Below, piece by piece: positions 52,647-60,492 of a stretch of 64,000 nucleotides of DNA. This stretch comes from Streptomyces sp. NRRL S-340 (GTDB taxonomy: Bacteria; Actinomycetota; Actinomycetes; Streptomycetales; Streptomycetaceae): positions 1-64,000 of the forward strand of contig NZ_JOIY01000005.1 of assembly GCF_000720185.1 (NCBI RefSeq), read 5' to 3'. The notes beneath the pieces were generated by a model. The model worked only from the letters and a program-made list of their open reading frames with translations, had not been told where the DNA came from and did not search any database. The position numbers were made by a program, and so were the translations under genes. Every line of letters starts with the position of its first letter. Positions within the stretch are counted from its first letter, which is position 1.

Positions 52647-54076
52647 CACGCCTCCTGTCCGGCACCGTGGCTGGTCACCGTGCCGTCCCCGGGCCCCGCG
52701 CCGAGCAGCCGCAGACCGTGCGGCCCCGGCGCTCCCGGGCCGGCGACCGGACCCGCCGGATCCACCGGATCCACCGGCCGCACGCCCTCCCGGCCCGCGC
52801 CGCCCGTACCGCCCTGCTCCAGCGGATCGATGCCGCCCGCGCCCGTGTCGCGCTGGTCCGTCCGGTCCGAGGTTTCCCGGCCCGCGGGGCCCTGATGCAG
52901 CTGATCCGAGCCGCCCCGGCCCTGGGCGTCCCGGTCCATGGCGTCGAGCAGGGCCCCGCAGCGGGCGCAGGTCTCGGAGGCGAGTTCCCGCAGGTCCCGG
53001 ACCCGGGCGGTGAGGTCCACCCGGCGCTGCGGGAACTCGTCCCACAGCCGGTCCACCTCCGCCAGCAGCAGCCCGACCTGCTCGCGCGCCACACCGACCA
53101 GCGCCGGGGCGCCCAGCCTGCGCGCGAAGTCGAACACCTTCCCGGCGTACGGCAGCGGCAGCACGGGCAGCCCCGAGACCGCCGCGAAGATCAGGAAGTG
53201 CAGGCGCATGCCGACCACCAGGTCCAGATGGCTCATCAGGCCCAGCACCTGCCCCGGCGTGTACGCGCTGTGCAGGATCCGTCCCCGGTCGGGCGCGGTC
53301 ATCCGGGAGAGCACGGCGTGCGCGTGCCGGACGTCGTGGCGCTCCATCGGCATGAACACCACATGCGCGTCCAGGCGGCGCACCAGGAAGTCGGCGACGT
53401 CCGCGAGCAGCGCGTGGTAGTCGCCCTCGTCCAGCTTCTCCGCCGCCCTGCCCGGCTCGCGCACCGACATCCCGACCAGCCGCGCGTTCGCCGGCACCCC
53501 CTCCTGCCGCATCATCTCGGCGGTGAACGGCTCCGGCGGCAGCAGCAGCGCCGGGTCGGCGGTGACCACCAGGTCCCGTTCGACGCCCACCTCCTCCAGC
53601 ACCAGCCGGGACTCCTGGTCGCGCACCACCACCTCGTCCATGTCCGCCAGCACGGTGCGTACGGCCTCCCGGTCGTCGCGCTCGCGCAGCGGACCCGCAC
53701 CGACCGCGTAGGCGAACGTGCGCACGCCCCGCACCTGGGCCGCGCGGACCAGCTTCAGATACCGGCGCGCCTCGCCGTCGTAGAGGATGCCGCCGCCGCC
53801 GAGGACCAGCAGGTCCAGGCCGGCGAGCACGTCGGTCACCTGCTTCTGCGGCACGCCCTCCCAGTCCACCACCTCGTCGGCCGCCGGCTGGTGCGCCCGG
53901 GTGTGCTCGGCGTCGCGGCTGAAGACGATCAGGCGGGCCCGCGGCCGGTGGGACCGCAGGCAGCCGAGGACGCACTGGAGGATGGCTTCGTCGCCGATGT
54001 TGTAGCCGCCGTAGGAACCCAGCAGGCCGATGCGCGGCCCCCGCGAGCGGGGCGGCCGGGGCGGTGAGGTGGTCAT
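52646..54076 (-). CDS. Polysaccharide pyruvyl transferase (CsaB-like) family protein
   Basis: A 476-residue protein. RIGLLGSYGGYNIGDEAILQCVLGCL is the family start, followed by LVLGGGGILYDGEARRYLKL, VVRDQESRLVLEEVGVERDLVVTADPALLL and VVGMRLHFLIFAAVSGLPVLPLPY near residue 300. CsaB adds ketal pyruvate to cell-wall polymers. Here the acceptor is unknown. The last ~110 residues are a Gly/Asp/Gln-rich disordered tail. The ATG at 54076 follows GGGAGTTCCGG. Pairing with an FAD oxidoreductase is not the CsaB context known from S-layer bacteria. Confidence 0.9.
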   Translation of the reverse strand: MTTSPPRPPRSRGPRIGLLGSYGGYNIGDEAILQCVLGCLRSHRPRARLIVFSRDAEHTRAHQPAADEVVDWEGVPQKQVTDVLAGLDLLVLGGGGILYDGEARRYLKLVRAAQVRGVRTFAYAVGAGPLRERDDREAVRTVLADMDEVVVRDQESRLVLEEVGVERDLVVTADPALLLPPEPFTAEMMRQEGVPANARLVGMSVREPGRAAEKLDEGDYHALLADVADFLVRRLDAHVVFMPMERHDVRHAHAVLSRMTAPDRGRILHSAYTPGQVLGLMSHLDLVVGMRLHFLIFAAVSGLPVLPLPYAGKVFDFARRLGAPALVGVAREQVGLLLAEVDRLWDEFPQRRVDLTARVRDLRELASETCARCGALLDAMDRDAQGRGGSDQLHQGPAGRETSDRTDQRDTGAGGIDPLEQGGTGGAGREGVRPVDPVDPAGPVAGPGAPGPHGLRLLGAGPGDGTVTSHGAGQEA

Positions 54077-54335
54077 CCGGAACTCCCGTTCCGTGGGGCG
54101 GGCGGAGCGCGGGCCGAGTTGCCCCCACCCCACGAGGAAAACACCTCCGCGGCCGTCCGGCAGCCGCTGCCCGTCCGGCCGTGTCGGTCACGGGCGCTGG
54201 AGTGGCCCCGGCGGCGGGAAGCGGCGATCGTGTCCGTGAGGGTGTTCCGCTCCGTGCCTCGGGGGAACGCGCCCCTGGGGCGCGCTGGACGACGAGGGCC
54301 GGTGCGCGCTCGAGCCGCGACCGGGAGGAGCGTTC

Positions 54336-55913
54336 GTGAACAGGCAAGTGCGGTCGGGCGGTGGCCGCGGCGATCCGGCGGGCACGCCCGACCCCAGGCG
54401 CTGGAAGGCCCTGTGGGTCACCCTGGCGACCGGCTTCATGAGCCTGCTCGACGTGACGATCGTGGCCGTGGCACTGCCGTCGATGCAGCGGGACCTGGGG
54501 GCCTCGGCGGCCTCCGTGCAGTGGGTGGTGTCCGGGTACGCCCTCGCGTTCGCCCTCGTCCTGGTACCCGCGGGGCGGCTGGGTGACGCGATGGGCCGGC
54601 GCCGGATCTTCCTGTGCGCCCTGGCAGCCTTCGTCGTGTGCAGCGCCGCCGCGGGCGCCGCGCCCACCATCACCTGGCTGGTCGTGGCGCGCCTCGCCCA
54701 GGGTGCCTGCGCCGGCTGCCTGGCCCCGCAGAACTCCGCGCTGATCCAGCAGATGTTCCGTGGGGCCGAACGCGGGCGCGCCTTTGGCCTGTTCGGCGCG
54801 GTCGTGGGCGTCTCCAGCGCGGTGGGACCGATCACCGGCGGCCTGATCCTCGCACTGGCGCACGGAACGCAGGGCTGGCGCTGGATCTTCTACGTCAACG
54901 TCCCCGTCGGCGCCCTCGCGCTCCTGCTGGGCCTGCGGCTGCTGCCCCGCGTGGCGCCCGGCCGCAGGGAACGGCTGGACCTGCCCGGGGTGGCCCTGCT
55001 GGGCGTCGGCGTGCTGGCCCTGATGCTGCCCCTGGTGTTCGCGGAGAGCGGCGGACTGGGCAGGCTGTGGTGGCTGTTCCTGCTCGGTCTGGTCCTCCTC
55101 GTCTGCTTCGTCCGGTGGGAGAGCAGGGTGGCGGGACGCGACGGGCAGCCCCTCCTGGACCCGAGGCTGCTCACCGCCACCCGCGGCTACGGGCTGGGCA
55201 CGGCCCTGGGCGCGCTGTACTTCGTGGGGTTCAGCGGCGTGTGGCTGGTGTTCGCGCTGTTCTTCCAGAACGGCCTCGGCTACGAGCCGCTGCGCTCGGG
55301 CCTTGCGGTGACACCGTTCGCGATCGGCTCGGCGGCCGCCGCGGTGATCTCCGGCCGGCTGGTGGAACGCCTGGGCCGGCTGCTCACCGTCTGCGGGCTG
55401 GTGGCGGTGGTGGCGGGACTGGGCGCGACCGCGCTGATACTGCGCTGGGCCCCGTCCGGTGCCCTCACCTGGCTGGCCGCACCCGCCCTGCTCGTCGGCG
55501 GACTGGGCAGCGGCTGTGTCATCTCCCCGAACGTCACGATGACGCTGCGGGAGGTGCCGGTCCGGATGGCGGGCGCGGCGGGCGGCGCCCTCCAGACGGG
55601 CCAGCGGCTGGGCGGCGCCGTCGGCACGGCCGCGCTGCCGGGCCTGTTCTACACGGTGCTCGCCGCCACGGCCGGGGACTACCGCGCCGCGGTGTCACTC
55701 ACGGTGGGCTTCGCCCTCGTGGCCATGCTCGCGTCCCTGACGGTGGCGGTCCTCGACTGGCGCCGCGACCACCACGAACGGCCTCCGCGCCGGTCGCCCG
55801 GACCCTCCGGCGGCCCTGTCCGCCCTCACCCGGACGACGAGCCCGCTCACCCGGACGGTCGTACCGGGCGGACGCGGGGACGGGACACCTGCGAGGACGC
55901 CGGCCGCGGGTGA
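54336..55913 (+). CDS. MFS drug exporter, DHA2 (14-helix) type
   Basis: A 525-residue EmrB/QacA-type exporter. LATGFMSLLDVTIVAVALPSMQRDLGAS holds motif D1, GRLGDAMGRRRIF motif A, and AQGACAGCLAPQNSALIQQMF with GAVVGVSSAVGPITGGLI motif C. About 14 helices, then a 60-residue charged tail. Substrate unknown. The GTG at 54336 follows GGGAGGAGCG. Confidence 0.92.
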   Translation: MNRQVRSGGGRGDPAGTPDPRRWKALWVTLATGFMSLLDVTIVAVALPSMQRDLGASAASVQWVVSGYALAFALVLVPAGRLGDAMGRRRIFLCALAAFVVCSAAAGAAPTITWLVVARLAQGACAGCLAPQNSALIQQMFRGAERGRAFGLFGAVVGVSSAVGPITGGLILALAHGTQGWRWIFYVNVPVGALALLLGLRLLPRVAPGRRERLDLPGVALLGVGVLALMLPLVFAESGGLGRLWWLFLLGLVLLVCFVRWESRVAGRDGQPLLDPRLLTATRGYGLGTALGALYFVGFSGVWLVFALFFQNGLGYEPLRSGLAVTPFAIGSAAAAVISGRLVERLGRLLTVCGLVAVVAGLGATALILRWAPSGALTWLAAPALLVGGLGSGCVISPNVTMTLREVPVRMAGAAGGALQTGQRLGGAVGTAALPGLFYTVLAATAGDYRAAVSLTVGFALVAMLASLTVAVLDWRRDHHERPPRRSPGPSGGPVRPHPDDEPAHPDGRTGRTRGRDTCEDAGRG

Positions 55914-55971
55914 GGCCCGGCACCCGGCCCGGTACCGCGAGCCGTACGCCCGGGTTCGCCGGCCGGCGCCG

Positions 55972-57585
55972 TCACGCGCCGTCGTCCCGCCACACCCCGC
56001 CCGAGGGCCGGGCGTCGAAGCGGGTGGCCTCGCGGGCGTTGCCGCTCAGGTCGTTGTCGAGGACGCGGCCGTCCGTCCAGCTGCCGTCCTCGGTGATCCG
56101 CATGCCGTGGGTCTGCGTCCTGACCGGCTGGTCGTCCCCGATCCGGTTGCCGTCCATCCGCGGCCGGAGCACGGCCGCCTCGACCGCGAGCCCGGCCCGC
56201 ACCGCAGGGGCGGCGGGCAGCCGGTAGGGGGAACCGTCCCCGGGAACGCCCTGCGGCCAGGCGGTGCCCGCGCCGGGCCGCAGCGGCGCCAGGTGCAGTT
56301 CCGTCCGGGTGTTGCGGGTGACCAGGGCGCTGCGGCCGCCCACCGAGACCTCCTTGCCGAGGTGTCCGTCGGCGGGCCAGTCGGCGTTCTCGTCGGTCAG
56401 CGACAGCTCGGAGCACCGCACGCCGCCGCCGGTGCTCCCCACGGCCCCCGCGCACCGCCGGCCGTTGTCGCGGATCCGGTTGCCGAGGATCGCGCAGTCC
56501 CGCACCGCGGCACCGATACGCACGCCGTCCAGGCCGTTGTCCCGGATGTCGTTGGCCTCCAGCACGATGTCCGCCGCCGCTTCCTCGTCCCCGCCCGCGA
56601 GGTTGTGCTCCCAGTAGCCGTACCGTCCGTTGCGGCTGATCCGGTTGCCCCGGAAGGCGTACGGTCCCGGGGTGTTGCCCAGCGCCACACCGTCGCGGAC
56701 GTTGCCGTCGATGACACAGCCCGTGACGATGCCGCCCCGGCCGCCGATGCCCGAGGTGCCCTGGGAGGACACGTCGAACCCCGCCTGGTGGTTGCCGAGC
56801 ATGGTCGAGGACGTGACGAGGAGCCCGTCGGCCCCCCAGTCGGAGATGCCGAAGCGGTTGTCCTCGGTGTGGCAGGCGGTGATCCGGATGCCCGCGGGAG
56901 GCTCCCACTCCTCGTTCTGCAGTTCGAGGAAGATCCCGTTGGTGCCGTTGCCGGTCGAGGTGCACGCGGTGACCGTCAGCCGCTCGACCCGGCCCCAGCC
57001 GCCGATCCCGATCCCGATGCCGGCCCCGCCCATCTGCTCACCGCTGTCCTGCCGCCCGCACCGCTCGGCCAGCACACCCTCCACGACCGTGTCCTGGAGG
57101 AAGTCGCAGCCGAACCCGGTGGCCGCCGTGTCGTGGACGTACAGGTCGCTGAAGCGTCCGCGCAGCACGTACTGCAGACCGAGCCCCTTGGCCAGCGGGT
57201 CGTACTCCTCGGTCGTCACCCCCGAGCCGTCGATCTCGAAATGGGCGAAAGTGACGTCCGCCAGGTGGTTGTCCGGACCGGCTCCGTGCTGCTGGGCGGT
57301 GAACCAGGCCAGCGGCACGGGCGTCGTGCGGTCACCGGGGTTGCGCAGCACGAAGCAGGTGGCGCCCCGGCCCTCGCCGACCAGCGAGACGCCGCTGCGC
57401 CAGAGCGTGGGCCGGTCGCGCATCAGGTACCGCCCGGCGGGCACGCGCAGCACGCGCGGGCGCCCGTCGGCGGCACAGGCCGTGCCGAGCGCGTCCACCA
57501 GACGCTGGAACACGGGCTGGTCATTGGTGACCCCGTCGCCCGCGAGACCGCGCTCGCGGGCGTCGACCGTCAGGGACTCCGTCAT
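55972..57585 (-). CDS. Right-handed beta-helix protein (pectate-lyase-3-like)
   Basis: A 537-residue repeat protein. The start TVDARERGLAGDGVTNDQPVFQRLVDALG is the typical pectate-lyase-3/glycosidase N-terminus (gene-product DxGAxGDGxxDDT form), followed by many beta-helix coils such as ITACHTEDNRFGI, VIDGNVRDGVALGN, RISRNGRYGYWE, DIRDNGLDGVRIG. There is no signal peptide, unusual for a polysaccharide lyase. The ATG at 57585 follows GGAAGGAGCG. Substrate unknown. Confidence 0.85.
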   Translation of the reverse strand: MTESLTVDARERGLAGDGVTNDQPVFQRLVDALGTACAADGRPRVLRVPAGRYLMRDRPTLWRSGVSLVGEGRGATCFVLRNPGDRTTPVPLAWFTAQQHGAGPDNHLADVTFAHFEIDGSGVTTEEYDPLAKGLGLQYVLRGRFSDLYVHDTAATGFGCDFLQDTVVEGVLAERCGRQDSGEQMGGAGIGIGIGGWGRVERLTVTACTSTGNGTNGIFLELQNEEWEPPAGIRITACHTEDNRFGISDWGADGLLVTSSTMLGNHQAGFDVSSQGTSGIGGRGGIVTGCVIDGNVRDGVALGNTPGPYAFRGNRISRNGRYGYWEHNLAGGDEEAAADIVLEANDIRDNGLDGVRIGAAVRDCAILGNRIRDNGRRCAGAVGSTGGGVRCSELSLTDENADWPADGHLGKEVSVGGRSALVTRNTRTELHLAPLRPGAGTAWPQGVPGDGSPYRLPAAPAVRAGLAVEAAVLRPRMDGNRIGDDQPVRTQTHGMRITEDGSWTDGRVLDNDLSGNAREATRFDARPSGGVWRDDGA

Positions 57586-57766
57586 GGCAACGCTCCTTCC
57601 GGGCTGCTCGGCACCGGGTACCCAGGCGCCGCCGGCGGCCACGGCCCGGCCGCGTCCCCGCCCGCCCGGCGGGCACGTGCGGGCGGGGGGCGGGTGAGGT
57701 TTGCTGCGCCGCGCTCCGGACACCCGGCGTCATGACACCGATCTCGACCGCTGGGAGTGAGTGACA

Positions 57767-57940
57767 GTGGCTGGTGACCAGAAGGCCAAGGGCAAGAAGG
57801 AACAGATGAAGGGCAAGGCCAAGGAGACGGCCGGCCGCGCTGTGGGCAACGAGCGGATGACCGCCGAGGGCCGCGCCGAGAAGGCCAAGGGCGACGCACG
57901 TCAGGCCAAGGAGAAGGGGAAGGACACCCTCAAGCCCTGA
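57767..57940 (+). CDS. CsbD family stress protein
   Basis: A 57-residue, Lys/Ala/Gly-rich protein (MAGDQKAKGKKEQMKGKAKE) of the CsbD family, too short for usual gene-size limits. CsbD is a SigB-dependent general-stress protein in Bacillus; its function is unknown. KEKGKDTLKP ends it. The GTG at 57767 follows GGGAGTGA. A GGGTAC exists at 57616-57621 but has no -35 at the right distance. A 21-bp terminator follows at once. Confidence 0.9.
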   Translation: MAGDQKAKGKKEQMKGKAKETAGRAVGNERMTAEGRAEKAKGDARQAKEKGKDTLKP

Positions 57941-57949
57941 CTCCCCCCT

Positions 57950-57994
57950 GCCCTTGCGGGCTCCCCGGATCCGATCCGGGGAGCCCGCAAGGGC
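57950..57994 (+). terminator. Perfect 21-bp hairpin after csbD
   Basis: 57950-57970 pairs exactly with 57974-57994 around CCG, starting 9 bases after the csbD stop. Confidence 0.92.
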
Positions 57995-58042
57995 ATGTCC
58001 GCTGCATGCCCGGGTCCAGAGGCACCGACCACGGCTCCACGC

Positions 58043-58094
58043 TCACGGGGCTGGACGGACTCGGGGCTGGGCGGCTCACCGCCCAGCCCCGTGA
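58043..58094 (-). terminator. Two mutually exclusive hairpins, terminator of DoxX gene
   Basis: Segment 58079-58094 can pair either with 58062-58074 (13 bp, CGGGGCTGGGCGG arm) or, through CCAGCCCCGTGA, with 58043-58054 (12 bp). It lies 30 bases beyond the DoxX stop. Confidence 0.55.
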
Positions 58095-58123
58095 CGTCAT
58101 CTGCTCGTCCGGGCGCGCCGCCC

Positions 58124-58657
58124 TCAGACCGGCCGCTTCGCCCGGATCCCGCCGATCGTCGCCGCCGGGACCGCCGTGGCCCGCACCGAGCGGCGCACCA
58201 GCCCCGCCCCGCGCCGCACCTCCCGGGCGCCGTGCCGGCCCCGCCACAGCCACGACGGCGCGCCACCGGTGTCGTCGGCGGCGATCAGCAGACCGCCGAG
58301 CATGGAGAGGTTCTTCAGGAAGTGGATGCGCTGCTGGGCGCGTTCGCCCGCATCCTCCGCCTCCCAGAAGCGGTGCCCGGCCAGGGTGGTGGGCACCAGC
58401 GTGGCCGCCAGGGCCAGGGCGGAGAGCCGGGGCAGTCGTCCCAGGCCCAGCAGGACACCGGCGGCCACCTGGACACCGCCGCTCAGCCGTACCACCTGTT
58501 CGGTCCGGTCCGGCAGGATCGCCACGCGTTCGGTGAGCGGGCGTACGACGGGCTCGGCCAGCGGGGTGACGCCCTCGGGGTTGCGTACGGAGTTCATCCC
58601 TCCGGCGACGAACATGGAGGCGAGCAGGGGACGACCGGCCACGCGCAGCAGACTCAT
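58124..58657 (-). CDS. DoxX family membrane protein
   Basis: A 177-residue membrane protein with about four helices: VAGRPLLASMFVAGGMNSVRNPEG is the DoxX start, VVRLSGGVQVAAGVLLGLGRLPRLSALALAATLVPTTLAGHRFWEAED the middle, and HFLKNLSMLGGLLIAADD the conserved third motif. It is a fuller DoxX than the one at 11589. The ATG at 58657 follows GGAGAGGACC. Function probably in redox stress; partner unknown. Confidence 0.9.
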   Translation of the reverse strand: MSLLRVAGRPLLASMFVAGGMNSVRNPEGVTPLAEPVVRPLTERVAILPDRTEQVVRLSGGVQVAAGVLLGLGRLPRLSALALAATLVPTTLAGHRFWEAEDAGERAQQRIHFLKNLSMLGGLLIAADDTGGAPSWLWRGRHGAREVRRGAGLVRRSVRATAVPAATIGGIRAKRPV

Positions 58658-58894
58658 GGTCCTCTCCAGACGTGTGGGGGTGTACGGCCTCCGCCGGGTT
58701 CCCGGACCCGCCGGATGCATGCGAGCCGGAGGGCCCGGCCGGATCGGCCGGATCACCGGGCAACCTTCTTCGTCTTTCGGAAGTGTGGCAATTTTCCGGG
58801 ACATTACGGAACCGGCGAGCGGTGTGGGCCGGTCTTACCTGCCGACCGACGTGCCGGGAACCGCCCGGCCCCATGGACTGGGGGAAACACTCAC

Positions 58895-59419
58895 ATGCCC
58901 ACGCGTGTTCGCAACCGACGCGGCCTGATCGCCGCCTCCGCCCTCACGGCGGCCCTCTCCCTCGCCGCCGTGACACCGGCCCTGGCCGGCACCGCGGCCT
59001 CCCACCCGGCACCTGCGGCCCCCGGCACCGCCCGGCCGGCGTCCGGGCCGCCCACCGCCGTCCAGGGCGACCCGCGCAGCGTCACGCAGCGCGTCGCCGA
59101 CTTCTACGGCGCCTACATCGACACGGTCTGGGACGGCTCCGACCCAGCCGCCGCCCGGGCGCTCAAGGCCTTCTACCTGTCCGCGGACGCGCGCAGGAAG
59201 GTGGCCGCGTACGAGGCCAGGGAGCACGCGGACGGCATCCTCTTCGCCCAGAACGTGCCGGTGAAGTGGAAGGTGGCCTACGCCGGTTCGGGCGGCGGCC
59301 ACGCCACCAGCAGGGTCACGCTCACCTGGAGCGACGGCCGGAACGCCCAGGTGACGAAGATCGACGTGCGGTCCGATCTGAGGACCCGCAAGATCACCGA
59401 CCTGAAGCCGGTCCGCTGA
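58895..59419 (+). CDS. Secreted protein of unknown function
   Basis: A 174-residue protein with a clear Sec signal (RNRRGLIAASALTAALSLAAVTPALA). The mature part begins with an Ala/Pro linker, then VTQRVADFYGAYIDTVWDGSDPAAARALKAFYLSADARRKVAAYEAREHADGILFAQNVPVKWKVAYAGSG, an SnoaL/NTF2-like cystatin-type fold by pattern. Function unknown. The ATG at 58895 follows GGGGGAAAC. Confidence 0.75.
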   Translation: MPTRVRNRRGLIAASALTAALSLAAVTPALAGTAASHPAPAAPGTARPASGPPTAVQGDPRSVTQRVADFYGAYIDTVWDGSDPAAARALKAFYLSADARRKVAAYEAREHADGILFAQNVPVKWKVAYAGSGGGHATSRVTLTWSDGRNAQVTKIDVRSDLRTRKITDLKPVR

Positions 59420-59790
59420 CGGAGCCCGTCGACGTGTGCCGCCGTCCCCGCGGGCCTGCCCGCCCCCGGGACGGCGGCACGGCCGCGTCCCCGCCGGTCC
59501 GTTTCCGGCCAGAGCAGCCGCCGGGGTCCCGCGGTTCCGCCGCCGCGCCCGGGGCACTCGGCGGTCCGTGGCCGCCGTACGACGCCTCCACCCGCCGGGC
59601 CGCCCCCGCCCCGCGCGGACCGGCCCCGTAGCCGGCCACGGCCTGCGCCGCGCACACTCCGAGCCGGAGGGCAACCCGGACGCGCCCGCTCGCGTGAGTC
59701 TTCGTCCGGCGGTGTGTTCCGGTCCGCCCCGGGAACCCGGCGGCCGGTCCACCGGTGACACACCACCTTCGAGGAACGAGGAGCGCTGCC
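59420..59790. other. Intergenic, nothing recognised
   Basis: 371 bases of G/C-rich DNA before the hemerythrin gene. No terminator stem or promoter motif stands out. Confidence 0.4.
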
Positions 59791-60354
59791 ATGGGACACG
59801 GCGGAGACGTCATCCAGGAACTGACCACCGACCACCGTGAGGTGGAGGAGATCTTCGCGCAGATCGAGGCCCTCCCGACGGGGGACAAGAGGCGCAAGGA
59901 CCTGGCGGACCAGGCCACCATCGAACTGGTCCGGCACTCCGTGGCGGAGGAGATGTACCTCTATCCGGCCGTGCGCCAGTACCTCCGGGACGGCGACGCT
60001 ATCGCCGACCGGGAGGTCCACGACCACGCCGAGGCGGAGCGGACGATGAAGGACCTGGAGGGCTGCAAGGCCGACGACGCGCGGTTCGACCAGCTCATGG
60101 GCCGTCTGATGCGGGAGATCCGCGAACACGTGACGGACGAGGAGCAGAACCTGTTCCCGCAGCTGCGGGAGGCGGCCACCCCCGAGGAACTGGAGCAGCT
60201 CGGCGAGAAGGTGCGTACGGCCAAGAAGACGGCGCCGACGCGGCCGCACCCCTCCGCCCCCGACACGCCGCCCGCCAACAAGCTCCTGGCACCCGGCGCC
60301 GGCATGGTCGACCGGATCAGGGACGCGCTGTCCGGACGCGGCAAGACCGGCTGA
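59791..60354 (+). CDS. Hemerythrin HHE-domain protein
   Basis: A 187-residue non-heme di-iron protein. Likely iron ligands are His15 in TTDHREVEEIF, the His in VRHSVAEEMYLYPAV, the His in VHDHAEAE and the His/Glu in REHVTDEEQNLFPQL. The last 45 residues are a flexible tail. Related proteins sense or store oxygen, NO or peroxide in actinobacteria. The ATG at 59791 follows GAGGAGCGCTGCC. Confidence 0.9.
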   Translation: MGHGGDVIQELTTDHREVEEIFAQIEALPTGDKRRKDLADQATIELVRHSVAEEMYLYPAVRQYLRDGDAIADREVHDHAEAERTMKDLEGCKADDARFDQLMGRLMREIREHVTDEEQNLFPQLREAATPEELEQLGEKVRTAKKTAPTRPHPSAPDTPPANKLLAPGAGMVDRIRDALSGRGKTG

Positions 60355-60492
60355 CGCGCGTGGCAGTCCCGGCAGCGCGCCGGTGAGTCCGCTCGCGGGG
60401 CCGCCGTGACCGTACCGGTCCCGGGCCGCCCGTCGCGACACGCCTGCCCGAGCCCGCGCGCGACGGCGTGGGCCCGCACCCTGGGAGGACGG

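Noticed and set aside
57616..57621. GGGTAC upstream of csbD as a SigB-type promoter
   Set aside because: No GNNT is found 14-16 bases upstream and the leader would be about 145 bases, so it fails the rule used for the other sites. The reverse-strand copy also lacks a -35.
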